From: Planctomycetota bacterium
GTDB lineage: Bacteria > Planctomycetota > Planctomycetia > Planctomycetales > Planctomycetaceae
Length of the DNA stretch: 48,700 bases
Direction: 5' to 3'
NCBI GenBank assembly: GCA_027624335.1
Contig: JAQBWV010000011.1
Coordinates: 1 to 48,700 of the forward strand
Below are positions 1 to 7,986 of this stretch, piece by piece (position 1 is the stretch's first letter; every line of letters begins with the position of its first letter). The notes under the pieces were generated by a model that saw only the letters and a program-made list of their open reading frames with translations, made no database searches and had not been told where the DNA came from. The position numbers were made by a program, and so were the translations under genes.

Positions 1-1071
1 GACGGCCTGCTTCGCCAACATTTTCTCCAGCAGCGAATCGAGTTCGGCCGGCACGTCCGCGCGGCTGGCTGCAGCAGACGGAATTGGATCTTCCAGGTGG
101 GCTCGGATTCGCTGGTACGCCGTCATTGGTCCCTGTGCTGAGTAAGGAGCTCGGCCTGTCAGCAGCTTGAAAAGTGTGCAACCCAGCCCATAAATGTCGG
201 CTCGAATATCGACGTTCCTGGTATCCGTAGCCTGTTCGGGAGCGAGATAATCAAACGTGCCCATGATCTGCCCGGTCGATGTCAGCTCGGGGCGGTCAAC
301 CGAATCCATTTTTGAACCGACCTGAGCCAATCCAAGGTCCAGAATCTTAACGGTGCCACCGCGTGTGAGCATCAAGTTCGAGGGTTTGAGGTCGCGATGG
401 ACCAGGCCGGCTTTCGACGCACTCTGCAGACCAAGCGCCGCCTGGCGGATGATCTCGCAGGCATTGGCCATCGACAGCGGGCCGACACGCTCCTGAAGTT
501 CCCGCAGGTCCAGGCCGTCGATGAATTCCATGACCAGATAATGCGTGCCGTCGACTTCGCCGGCGTCGTGAGCACGGACGATGTGCTGATCGTCGAGCTG
601 GCCGATGGCTTCCATCTCACGATGAAACCGCGAAACGGTTTCCGGTTTGGCGAGCTTTTCCGGCGGCAGCAGCTTGATCGCGACGGGCCGTTTCAGACGC
701 GATTGAACTGCCTTGTAGACGACGCCCATGCCGCCTTCGCCCAGCTTCTGCTGCAGTTCGTAGTCGCGCAGCTTGCCGAAGAACGCGTAGTCGGGCGAAT
801 CGGCGAAGACCGCCCGCACGACATCGACAGACTCGGGAAACCGTCGGCAACAGACGGCTTCGTCCGCGGGCCGGCCCGATTTCATCAGCAGGTCCAGTTC
901 GCAGGCCAGCAGTTCCCGCAGCAGTGCGGCACGATCGGACTCGGACACCGGCTGGAGGTACTCCTCAATGCGCGGCTGCTGACCGGCTCGCCAGGCGGAT
1001 TCGAAGCGATCGCAAATCCCGTCGAGACGATTCGCGGATTCGAACAGCCCCTGTTGTTTCGGCTCTGGCAT
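1..1071 (-). CDS. Serine/threonine protein kinase, N-terminal part (cut by window edge)
   Basis: Hanks-type kinase that would phosphorylate Ser/Thr of unknown targets. I translated the reverse strand from ATG at 1071; 357 codons stay open to the window edge, so the C-terminus is missing. Residues 1-100 form the helical N-terminal extension common in planctomycete kinases. The catalytic domain then shows GEGGMGVVYKA (Gly-rich loop from G111), the AIKLL lysine K133, HRDLKPSN (H225-D227, N232), DLG at 245-247 in place of the usual DFG, and APEQ with E279. DLG is common in bacterial kinases and keeps the metal-binding Asp, so the protein should be active. The ECF sigma factor 0.8 kb away on the opposite strand fits a recurrent kinase/ECF association in Planctomycetes. 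A transmembrane segment and sensor domain may lie beyond the window. The family call is firm; the role is unknown. Confidence 0.93.
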   Translation of the reverse strand, partial: MPEPKQQGLFESANRLDGICDRFESAWRAGQQPRIEEYLQPVSESDRAALLRELLACELDLLMKSGRPADEAVCCRRFPESVDVVRAVFADSPDYAFFGKLRDYELQQKLGEGGMGVVYKAVQSRLKRPVAIKLLPPEKLAKPETVSRFHREMEAIGQLDDQHIVRAHDAGEVDGTHYLVMEFIDGLDLRELQERVGPLSMANACEIIRQAALGLQSASKAGLVHRDLKPSNLMLTRGGTVKILDLGLAQVGSKMDSVDRPELTSTGQIMGTFDYLAPEQATDTRNVDIRADIYGLGCTLFKLLTGRAPYSAQGPMTAYQRIRAHLEDPIPSAAASRADVPAELDSLLEKMLAKQAV

Positions 1072-1267
1072 GTCGTCCCTTTGTGGAAATCGCAGTCTCA
1101 GAAGTCCAGCATGTTGCCACGGGCGGCGTTTAACTGGTCGTCGATGGAGTGGATGTTCGAGGGTAGCAATCATACAACTATCCGGTTAAGCGATTGGTAT
1201 CAGCGGAACATTCAGTTTAGTGGAATAATGCACGCAGCAATTGTCAAAGGTCTGAAGTGGCCAGCCT

Positions 1268-1843
1268 TCACTTCTTTGCTGTCTGCTTTGGCGGCAATGC
1301 TTGAGCCAGAAATGCTTTGGCTTCGGACTCGGTCTTGAAAAAGTAGAACCACCACCGCTTGTTGGCGTTGACATAAACGCGGGACTTCGCGTCCCCGGCC
1401 GCAAAGCGCCCCAGCCCCTTGGCAGCGTTATTGTCACCAACGAGGAATCGAGCCAGTGCCAGGGCGGCTTCACTACGGCCCTTGACGACGACACCGTCCG
1501 GCTTTGTCGCGAGCCACATCGATTGTTGCAGCGACAATGACGACCCGGACTTCGAAGCAGTTTCCTTTTGGACAACCGCCTGATCAAGCAGTAGCAGAAC
1601 ATACCAGGTCTTCTCGTCAGCGGGGTTGTCCTTCGAGTTCAGTTTCGTAACAAGTTTTTTCTCAAGCCCTCTCAGAAAACGGGCCTCCGCATGAGTCAGT
1701 TTCAACTCCTGGGACACAGACTTTTTTGCTTCGTCCTTCTGCGCGGCTTGAACTGAAAGAGCCGGAGAGTTTGTGAGAACTGCCACGAGTGTCAGTACAG
1801 CAACGATGGCTGGATTCACGAATCTGTGTATTTTCTGGCTCAT
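1268..1843 (-). CDS. Small secreted protein of unknown function
   Basis: A 191-residue protein I do not recognise. Residues 1-34 look like a Sec signal peptide: a basic start (MSQKIHR), a hydrophobic stretch (AIVAVLTLVAVLT) and an Ala-rich end near VQAA. The mature part is Lys/Ala-rich and mostly helical, with a central segment naming no known motif (WYVLLLLDQAVVQKE) and an aromatic patch RWWFYFFKTE near residue 163. The end is basic (PPKQTAKK). It is monocistronic on the reverse strand between the kinase and the ECF sigma factor, 196 bp from the kinase start. An extracytoplasmic partner of the nearby signalling genes is possible but nothing in the sequence proves it. The coding call is supported by the signal peptide and codon pattern. 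Confidence 0.75.
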   Translation of the reverse strand: MSQKIHRFVNPAIVAVLTLVAVLTNSPALSVQAAQKDEAKKSVSQELKLTHAEARFLRGLEKKLVTKLNSKDNPADEKTWYVLLLLDQAVVQKETASKSGSSLSLQQSMWLATKPDGVVVKGRSEAALALARFLVGDNNAAKGLGRFAAGDAKSRVYVNANKRWWFYFFKTESEAKAFLAQALPPKQTAKK

Positions 1844-1908
1844 GGCTTGGATCCATCAGGTCGGAATGAAGAGTTGCTGGAAACGCGAGTTCACGCTCAC
1901 AACAATGA

Positions 1909-2580
1909 ATGCCCAGACGTGATCAGTTCCCGACACGATTTCTTCAAATTTTTTCTGGAAGCCGAAAAGTGCCGCCTTTGTCACCGGAAAACGATCCTGC
2001 CGGCTCCGTGACGATGTTCTTTCACCAGATTTGCGAAGGTGAATCCGAGGCGTTGAAGTCTCTCTGGCTTCACTATTTTCCTCGACTGATGCGTCTGGCC
2101 GAGAGAACGTTGAGCGGAGGAAATCGGCGGGTTGCTGGAGCCGACGACGCTGTGCAGAGCGCGTTCTTTTCGTTCTGGCAGCAGGCTGGCAATCTGTCGA
2201 ATCAGGGAGATTTTCATCGCGATAATCTGTGGGCGATGCTGTCTGTCATGACCGTTCGTAAAGCTCGCAAGCAGTTGAGACGGGAATCCGCGCAGAAGCG
2301 AGGCGGCGGGCAACAGCCAATCACCCTGGACGTGATCGCCGAGATTCCGGCCAGCGATGCTCGCGACGCTTTTCAGTCGCTGTCGCCGCAGGAATTTGAC
2401 GTTCACTCAGAGGAGCTGCTGATGTTGCTCAATGACTCGCTGCGACCGTTTGCCGTTCTGAAGCTGATAGAACATTCAAACTCGGAGATCGCGAAGATCC
2501 AGAACTGCACGGAACGAACGGTCGAACGAAAACTGCGACTCATTCGACTCGCCTGGGATGCTGAATTCAGTGAGTGCTGA
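1909..2580 (+). CDS. ECF-type RNA polymerase sigma factor (PF07638-like)
   Basis: Alternative sigma factor that would redirect RNA polymerase to a small regulon. The region-2 part contains EALKSLWLHYFPRLMRLA and DDAVQSAFFSFWQ, a core-binding and -10 recognition signature. Region 4 near the C-terminus is a helix-turn-helix (SEIAKIQNCTERTVERKL). An LRRESAQKRGGG segment between them is typical of the planctomycete ECF group. The start is uncertain: ATG 1909 gives 223 residues, while ATG 2014 (MFFHQICEGE) gives 188. I kept 1909 because the SVT just before that inner Met resembles the conserved start of region 2 in relatives. No anti-sigma factor is adjacent; the nearby kinase may be the regulator. 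Confidence 0.9.
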   Translation: MPRRDQFPTRFLQIFSGSRKVPPLSPENDPAGSVTMFFHQICEGESEALKSLWLHYFPRLMRLAERTLSGGNRRVAGADDAVQSAFFSFWQQAGNLSNQGDFHRDNLWAMLSVMTVRKARKQLRRESAQKRGGGQQPITLDVIAEIPASDARDAFQSLSPQEFDVHSEELLMLLNDSLRPFAVLKLIEHSNSEIAKIQNCTERTVERKLRLIRLAWDAEFSEC

Positions 2581-2788
2581 TTCAGTACCTCGGCAAGTCG
2601 ATGTTTGCTTTGCAGCTCCTTGTGGAAACTGTTCAGCGGTACGCATTGGTTTTTGAGCTTCCGGCAGAAACAATGTGTAGCATCCTTCCCGTAGTCACCC
2701 GGACGTTGGGACTGTCTGTCATCAATACCTGGCCCACGCTCGTCTTACCGGCTTCGGCTGGACGGTCTTTATTGCTCGGAGTTTCTCA
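2581..2788. other. Intergenic stretch before hydrolase fusion gene
   Basis: These 208 bases lie between the sigma factor stop and the next start. The only clear element is a GGAG about 8 bases before ATG 2789, a reasonable ribosome binding site. A short open frame crosses the region but has no recognisable content. I see no convincing terminator. Confidence 0.4.
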
Positions 2789-5203
2789 ATGAATTGCAAC
2801 GTGTTCGCCTGCCGGCTGTGTGGTGCCACCGTGCTGTGTGCTGTTCTGATCTTTGATTCCGGCTTCGTATTCGCAAATGACGTTTGGCCGGAGCTGCCAG
2901 AAAAGAATGCGACGGTTTCGATTCCTGTCCAGGAGTGGTCTCAGAAGCCGGGACCGCGAACCGTCAACATTTCGATTCATTATCCGGACGGGACGATCGA
3001 CAGCGTCACAAAGTCGACGGGGCTGATGCTGACGCTGCACAACTGGGGCGGCACCGACTGTGCCGGGACGGCGAATCCGGATGCGCTGGCGAAGCGGCTC
3101 GATGTTGTCGCTATTTGCGTCAACTATCTGCAGAGCGGGAAGCAGGCGTCGATTGATGATCCGGAGCCGTACGACTTCGGGTATCTGCAGGGACTCGATG
3201 CGCTACGAGCCTTGTGGTTTGTCTTCGACGGGCTGAAGCAGCAGGAGTTGCCGTTCGAATCAGGACGAATCTTTGCGACCGGTGGTTCCGGCGGCGGCAA
3301 CGTGACTCAGATGGTCAACAAGCTGGCACCCAGGACGTTCGCCTGTGTCATCGATATGTGTGGTATGGCGAAGCTCAGTGATGACGTGGCATTCAATCTG
3401 CCCGGCGGCAGCGGGCTGAACGCTCGCTGGAGTCGCGATCCGAACAGTCCGAACTGGTTGTCGCCCTCGGCGCAGGAGATTCGATTTGTCGGGAACCCCT
3501 CGCACCTCGCCGTGACGAAACGTCTCAAGAATGCCTGCAAAGTCGTCGTTGTTCACGGAGTCGACGATACGACCTGTCAGTTCAGTGAGAAGCAGGAACT
3601 GGTTGAGAACATGCAGGCAGCAGGACTTGATGTCGAACCTCACTTCGTCACGAAAGACGATCTCGACGGCAAAGTGTTTACGAGCAGCGGGCACCCGTTG
3701 GGCAACCGCACGGAGATCGTGTTTCAGGTCGCCGGGAAATATCTCGAAGCCGGTCATCGCGGGACTTCTCGAACGCGGCGTGGAGCCTGTGATTTTGAGA
3801 GGCGGGATACTGCGGTCGGTTATCCCGTCACCGGTGGCGAAATTGTCATTTCGTACGCGGCTGGGTATCCCGTCGGTTATTTCGTCGACGAACAATGGCC
3901 GCCAGTTTTGCCAGGTGCGAAGAACGGAACGGTGACTCTGCACTCTGACGAGTTCCTCAAGGTTCCGGTGTCAGTGCAGGAATGGATGAAGGAAGAAGGT
4001 GCGGCTCCGTTTGTGGTCGCGAAGGAGTCGCCGACTGTTGACCTGGCATATCATGGAGACCTGGGGCCGGATGCGATCAATAGTCGTCTGTGGTCGTCGT
4101 GGGGTGACATCGCACTTGCGCAGGATGGACGCGTCTATTGCGGCATTGGCGATCATGGAAAAGACGCCGAAGGTGACGCTCGATGCTTCATTTACTGCTG
4201 GGATCCGAAGTCGAAGTCGCTGAAGCAGATCGTTGATATGAACAAGGTCGTACCGCCAAAGGACGGACAGCCCGCCTGGTCGAAGGTGCATGCGAAGATT
4301 GACGAAGGAGCCGACGGGAAAATCTATTTCAACGCAACGCTTAATGCCGGCAGCCGCGCCGGCGACGAGCAGTACCACTGGAACGAACAGCTCCCCGGCG
4401 GACAGCTTTATCAATACGACCCGCAGACGGGTAAGACTGTCGTCTTTGCCAGCCTGCCGCCGAAGCGATGTTCGGCGACGTCGCGGCTCGATCGAGAACG
4501 AAACATCTGGTGGTGCAACCTCGAAGCCGGAAACGGCGACGCTTTATGGGGGCTCGACCTGACGACTCGCAAGACGGTGTTTCAGACAGAAGATGGCGCC
4601 GTTGCTTTCAATCGAAACTTCATCCTGACCGCTGACGGGTCGATTCTCTTCAACGGCGAAGACGGTATCTGGAAATACGATGCGTCAACGCGGGCAGTGA
4701 AGAAAGTCGGAGTGACATTTGGCAAGACACCCGGCATGCGGGCTTCGACGCGCGAATCGAAAGCCGGGATGGTCTTCGGCTCGACGCATCAGTTCAACGA
4801 GCTGTTTCAATACAATGTCGCTACCGATGAGCTGAAACTGCTGGGTCTGAACTGGCTGACCGGGCAGTACACCACAGTGATGATCCTCTCGCCAGATGAG
4901 CGTTTCGTTTATTACCTGCCGGGAGCGCACGGTCGAGCGTTCGAGCATGGCACGCCGGTTGTGCAGTACGACATAGCGTCCGGTCGCCGCAAAGTGATCG
5001 CGTTTCTGGCGGATGCTTTTGTTAAGGAGTACGGTTACGTGCCGGCTGGCACATACGGAATCAAGCTGAGCGCCGACGGCAGTACGCTGTATGCCAACTT
5101 CAACGGCCATCCTGTTGACGAACTCCGGCCATCGCGATTACGTCCCATCGGATTCGGACTATGCAGCTTCGCGGCAATTCACATTCCGGAATCAGAACGG
5201 TGA
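2789..5203 (+). CDS. Secreted alpha/beta hydrolase fused to a beta-propeller-like domain
   Basis: An 804-residue exported protein with two unlike halves. Residues 1-29 are a signal peptide. Residues 30-330 are an alpha/beta hydrolase: nucleophile S167 in GGSGGG, acid D259 or D260 in HGVDD, and H302 in SSGHPLGN, with HNWGG as probable oxyanion region, so an esterase or peptidase-like hydrolase is likely. Residues 400-804 carry repeated blade-like segments (ALAQDGRVYCGIGDHG, LYQYDPQTGKTVVFA, FILTADGSILFNGEDG, LFQYNVATDELKLLG) of an SMP-30/NHL or YncE-like propeller. Each half starts with a similar WP..LP..N.TV..PV.QEW motif (33-50 and 370-399). The linker 310-370 is irregular. It is probably a fusion of two separate secreted proteins; the substrate is unknown. 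A GGAG site supports the start. It opens the exported block and precedes the first cytochrome gene by about 0.2 kb. Confidence 0.85.
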   Translation: MNCNVFACRLCGATVLCAVLIFDSGFVFANDVWPELPEKNATVSIPVQEWSQKPGPRTVNISIHYPDGTIDSVTKSTGLMLTLHNWGGTDCAGTANPDALAKRLDVVAICVNYLQSGKQASIDDPEPYDFGYLQGLDALRALWFVFDGLKQQELPFESGRIFATGGSGGGNVTQMVNKLAPRTFACVIDMCGMAKLSDDVAFNLPGGSGLNARWSRDPNSPNWLSPSAQEIRFVGNPSHLAVTKRLKNACKVVVVHGVDDTTCQFSEKQELVENMQAAGLDVEPHFVTKDDLDGKVFTSSGHPLGNRTEIVFQVAGKYLEAGHRGTSRTRRGACDFERRDTAVGYPVTGGEIVISYAAGYPVGYFVDEQWPPVLPGAKNGTVTLHSDEFLKVPVSVQEWMKEEGAAPFVVAKESPTVDLAYHGDLGPDAINSRLWSSWGDIALAQDGRVYCGIGDHGKDAEGDARCFIYCWDPKSKSLKQIVDMNKVVPPKDGQPAWSKVHAKIDEGADGKIYFNATLNAGSRAGDEQYHWNEQLPGGQLYQYDPQTGKTVVFASLPPKRCSATSRLDRERNIWWCNLEAGNGDALWGLDLTTRKTVFQTEDGAVAFNRNFILTADGSILFNGEDGIWKYDASTRAVKKVGVTFGKTPGMRASTRESKAGMVFGSTHQFNELFQYNVATDELKLLGLNWLTGQYTTVMILSPDERFVYYLPGAHGRAFEHGTPVVQYDIASGRRKVIAFLADAFVKEYGYVPAGTYGIKLSADGSTLYANFNGHPVDELRPSRLRPIGFGLCSFAAIHIPESER

Positions 5204-5399
5204 GTCGAGATTGACTCGGTAGTGAACCGTCTTCCTGTCGTTGTTCTGTGCTGAATAATCAGCCATGTTTCAAAGATTAATTGCGACATGAAAAACACTG
5301 TCTCGATCGCGTTTCTTCGTCGGTTGCTGACTTTTACGGTCGGAACTCTTGACGCTATGAACGGTGCAATGTTTGACGCTTCGTGCTGCCGTCTGTTGT

Positions 5400-5484
5400 C
5401 TCACGCGAAGTCGCGAAGTCGCGAAGGAATGCTGCGAGTGCCTTTGCGAGTCTTTGCGTCATTGCGACTTTGCGTCTGCGTCAG
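5400..5484. repeat. Low-complexity palindromic repeat (GTCGCGAA / TTTGCG type)
   Basis: The left arm has repeated GTCGCGAA units (5401-5426). The right arm (5441-5483) has TTTGCG/TTGCGAC units that read as an imperfect inverted copy. Together they make a hairpin-prone element of about 85 bp. Similar short GCGAAG/CTTTGCG palindromes are scattered in many planctomycete and cyanobacterial genomes, to my recollection. Here it overlaps the 5' end of the cytochrome gene and encodes the start of its signal peptide. Confidence 0.6.
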
Positions 5485-7930
5485 CCTGATGGGTCTGCTC
5501 GTGGCAGTCGTATTCGGCGCGACCATCGGCACTGTTCGCGCCGACGAAAAAGAGAACGTGAAGCCTGTCGACTTTGCTCGGCACATCCTTCCGATTCTTT
5601 CGAACAAATGCTTCGTTTGCCACGGGCCTGATGTGCAGGAACAGGATCAGCTGCGTCTTGACACGATAGAATTCGCGACGGCGGACCGAGGTGGGTATCA
5701 GGCGATCAATTCAAAGTCGCCACTGGAAAGCGAACTGCTGGTCCGTCTGCATTCCGCCGATGAGCCGATGCCTCCTGCTGATGCCGAGAAGAAGTTGACC
5801 ACTGCCGAACGTGACCTGCTGACTCGATGGGTTCAACAGGGGGGCAGGTACGCGACACATTGGGCCTTCGTCCCACCTCGAAAAACAGAACCTGGCATTA
5901 ACGATCCGTCAATTAGAAACACGATTGACGGATTCGTACTCGGTGAGTTGAGGAAACGCGACGTCGGGTTCGCTCCGGAAGCCGATCAGCGGACGCTGGC
6001 TCGTCGAGTGGCGCTGGTACTGACCGGGCTCCCGCCTGAGCCCGAGCAACTGGCGGCCTTCCTGAACGATTCAAGTGCGGACGCCTATGAAACGCTTGTC
6101 GATCAGCTCTTGAAGAGTCCGCGTTTTGGTGAGCATCAGGCTCGATACTGGCTGGATGCAGTTCGTTATGGCGACACGCACGGACTTCACCTGGACAATC
6201 GCCGCGGCATTTATCCCTACCGCGACTGGGTGGTGCGAGCTCTCAACGAGAATCTGCCGGTCAACGAGTTCATCACGTGGCAGCTGGCCGGTGACCTGCT
6301 GCCGCAGCCGACTCTGGCGCAGAAAATCGCCACTGGATACGTTCGGCTGAATCCAAGTACCGGCGAAGGGGGAGCAATTCCGGCCGAGTTTCAGATGAAG
6401 AACAATTTCGATCGCGTCGAGACGCTGGGAACTGTGTTTCTCGGTATGTCGCTAACCTGTGCCCGCTGCCACACTCACAAGTACGACCCGATTCCACAGA
6501 CCGAGTACTACCGTCTGCTGGCGTTTTTCAACAGTACTGCCGAGCCGGCGATGGACGGCAACAAGTACGAATACGGGCCTGTCGCGAAGGCGCCCAAAGA
6601 TCAGGCGGCGTGGGATCAATGGTCGAACCTTCTGGAGCAGCGGGGACAACTCATCCGCACTGCGCAACTCATTCTGGATGATGGTGTCTCGCTGTCGCAG
6701 GATGCCCTCAAACAATGGCTTGGCGGCTCCGGCGTAGAACGACTGAAGATGCTGGCTTATTGGCAGGGGTCGGTCGCCATGGAAGAAGTGTCGAAACGAG
6801 CGGTCAAGATCCTGAAGCAGTCCACCGAAGCCGAAGCGGCATTCACGACGACGCTCGTGGCACAGGATCTTCCTGCGGCTCGCACAACGCAGGTCCTCAG
6901 GCGAGGCGAGTACGACCAACCGATGGGCGAACCGCTGCAACCCGGAATTCTGCAGGTGATGGGAGCGTTCCCGAAGGACGCACCGCTGAACCGACTCGGG
7001 CTGGCGCAGTGGCTGACTTCGCGCGATCATCCGCTCGTCGCGCGAGTCCTGATCAATCGAGTCTGGCAGGGTGTCTTTGGCGACGGTCTGGTGCGAACTC
7101 CCGAGGACTTCGGGCTGCAGGGGCGACAGCCGACTCATCCGGAACTACTGGACTGGCTGGCCGTCGAATTGCACGACAGCGGCTGGGACCGGAAACACAT
7201 GCTGCGCCTGATGGTGACGAGCCGAACGTTTCGGCAAAGCTCCGCGTGGCGCGACGACGTTGATGATCCGGAAAACCTGCTGATCGCGCGTGGACCGGGG
7301 TACCGTCTGGACGCCGAAGTTCTCCGCGATGTCGCGTTGTGGGCCAGCGGGCTGCTTGATCCTCGGATGGGCGGCGAAGGCGTCAAGCCGTATCAGCCGG
7401 GCGGCATGTGGAAGGCGCTGGCACACCCTGGTAGCAATACGAAAGACTACATCGCGGACAAGGGTTCGCTGCTCTACCGGCGCAGCCTGTACGTTTACTG
7501 GAAGCGGACCAGCCCGCATCCGATGATGACAATCTTCGACGCTCCGGATCGTGAATCCAGCTGCGTTCGCCGGTCGCGTACCAATACTTCGCTGCAGGCG
7601 CTTGGGCTGCTCAACGAAACGCAGCGCGTCGAAATGTCGCGGATGCTCGCTCAACGATTGTTGACGCAAGTCGAAACGGATCCGACTCGATTGAACACAC
7701 TCTTTAATCTCCTGGCCTGTCGCAATCCGACGGAGAACGAAACGGCAGTGTGTCTGGGACTTCTGCGGGCAATGAAGGAGCGGTACGCCGGTTCCGGGAA
7801 AGATGCTGTTGCTTTGTTGTCGCTCGGCGACGCCGCTCGCGACGACCAACTGAATCCTGCTGAACACGCGGCGTGGACTCAGGTCGCTGTCACGGTACTT
7901 GCCAGCGACATCGCCATCCTTCTTTATTGA
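5429..7930 (+). CDS. Secreted c-type cytochrome with DUF1549 and DUF1553 domains
   Basis: An 833-residue planctomycete cytochrome-type protein, presumed periplasmic or cell-surface electron carrier or enzyme with unknown substrate. I chose ATG 5429 because it gives a normal signal peptide (basic n-region, core SLMGLLVAVVFGATIG, cleavage after VRA). The frame is open back to ATG 5288, which would put an unusual 47 residues before it; neither start has a well-spaced ribosome site. Domains in order are PSCyt1 with heme motif CFVCH (61-65), DUF1549 (about 160-370) including a second CxxCH, CARCH (344-348), followed by HKYDP, and DUF1553 (about 510-815, VARVLINRVWQGVFGDGLV region). At 833 residues it lacks the carbohydrate-binding insert seen in its relative at 24678. 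A DUF1501 gene follows 56 bp later, the canonical partner, so the two are probably co-transcribed. Confidence 0.93.
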   Translation: MLRVPLRVFASLRLCVCVSLMGLLVAVVFGATIGTVRADEKENVKPVDFARHILPILSNKCFVCHGPDVQEQDQLRLDTIEFATADRGGYQAINSKSPLESELLVRLHSADEPMPPADAEKKLTTAERDLLTRWVQQGGRYATHWAFVPPRKTEPGINDPSIRNTIDGFVLGELRKRDVGFAPEADQRTLARRVALVLTGLPPEPEQLAAFLNDSSADAYETLVDQLLKSPRFGEHQARYWLDAVRYGDTHGLHLDNRRGIYPYRDWVVRALNENLPVNEFITWQLAGDLLPQPTLAQKIATGYVRLNPSTGEGGAIPAEFQMKNNFDRVETLGTVFLGMSLTCARCHTHKYDPIPQTEYYRLLAFFNSTAEPAMDGNKYEYGPVAKAPKDQAAWDQWSNLLEQRGQLIRTAQLILDDGVSLSQDALKQWLGGSGVERLKMLAYWQGSVAMEEVSKRAVKILKQSTEAEAAFTTTLVAQDLPAARTTQVLRRGEYDQPMGEPLQPGILQVMGAFPKDAPLNRLGLAQWLTSRDHPLVARVLINRVWQGVFGDGLVRTPEDFGLQGRQPTHPELLDWLAVELHDSGWDRKHMLRLMVTSRTFRQSSAWRDDVDDPENLLIARGPGYRLDAEVLRDVALWASGLLDPRMGGEGVKPYQPGGMWKALAHPGSNTKDYIADKGSLLYRRSLYVYWKRTSPHPMMTIFDAPDRESSCVRRSRTNTSLQALGLLNETQRVEMSRMLAQRLLTQVETDPTRLNTLFNLLACRNPTENETAVCLGLLRAMKERYAGSGKDAVALLSLGDAARDDQLNPAEHAAWTQVAVTVLASDIAILLY

Positions 7931-7986
7931 TGCCGTCGAACGCTGGTCGCCTCACGTCCTGCCATCACTGACTCACGGTAAGAATC

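Noticed and set aside
331..342. DLG in place of DFG as a sign of a pseudokinase
   Set aside because: The metal-binding Asp is retained, and HRD, Lys133 and Glu279 are present; DLG is frequent in active bacterial kinases.
397..1338. Long forward open frame (313 codons) opposite the kinase
   Set aside because: It is the antisense of the kinase frame, which has all catalytic motifs; the forward translation has no recognisable domain.
3750..3900. Frameshift or missed stop in the linker of the hydrolase fusion
   Set aside because: The frame stays open through the whole gene and both halves are in the same frame, so a fusion is simpler; an assembly error cannot be fully excluded.
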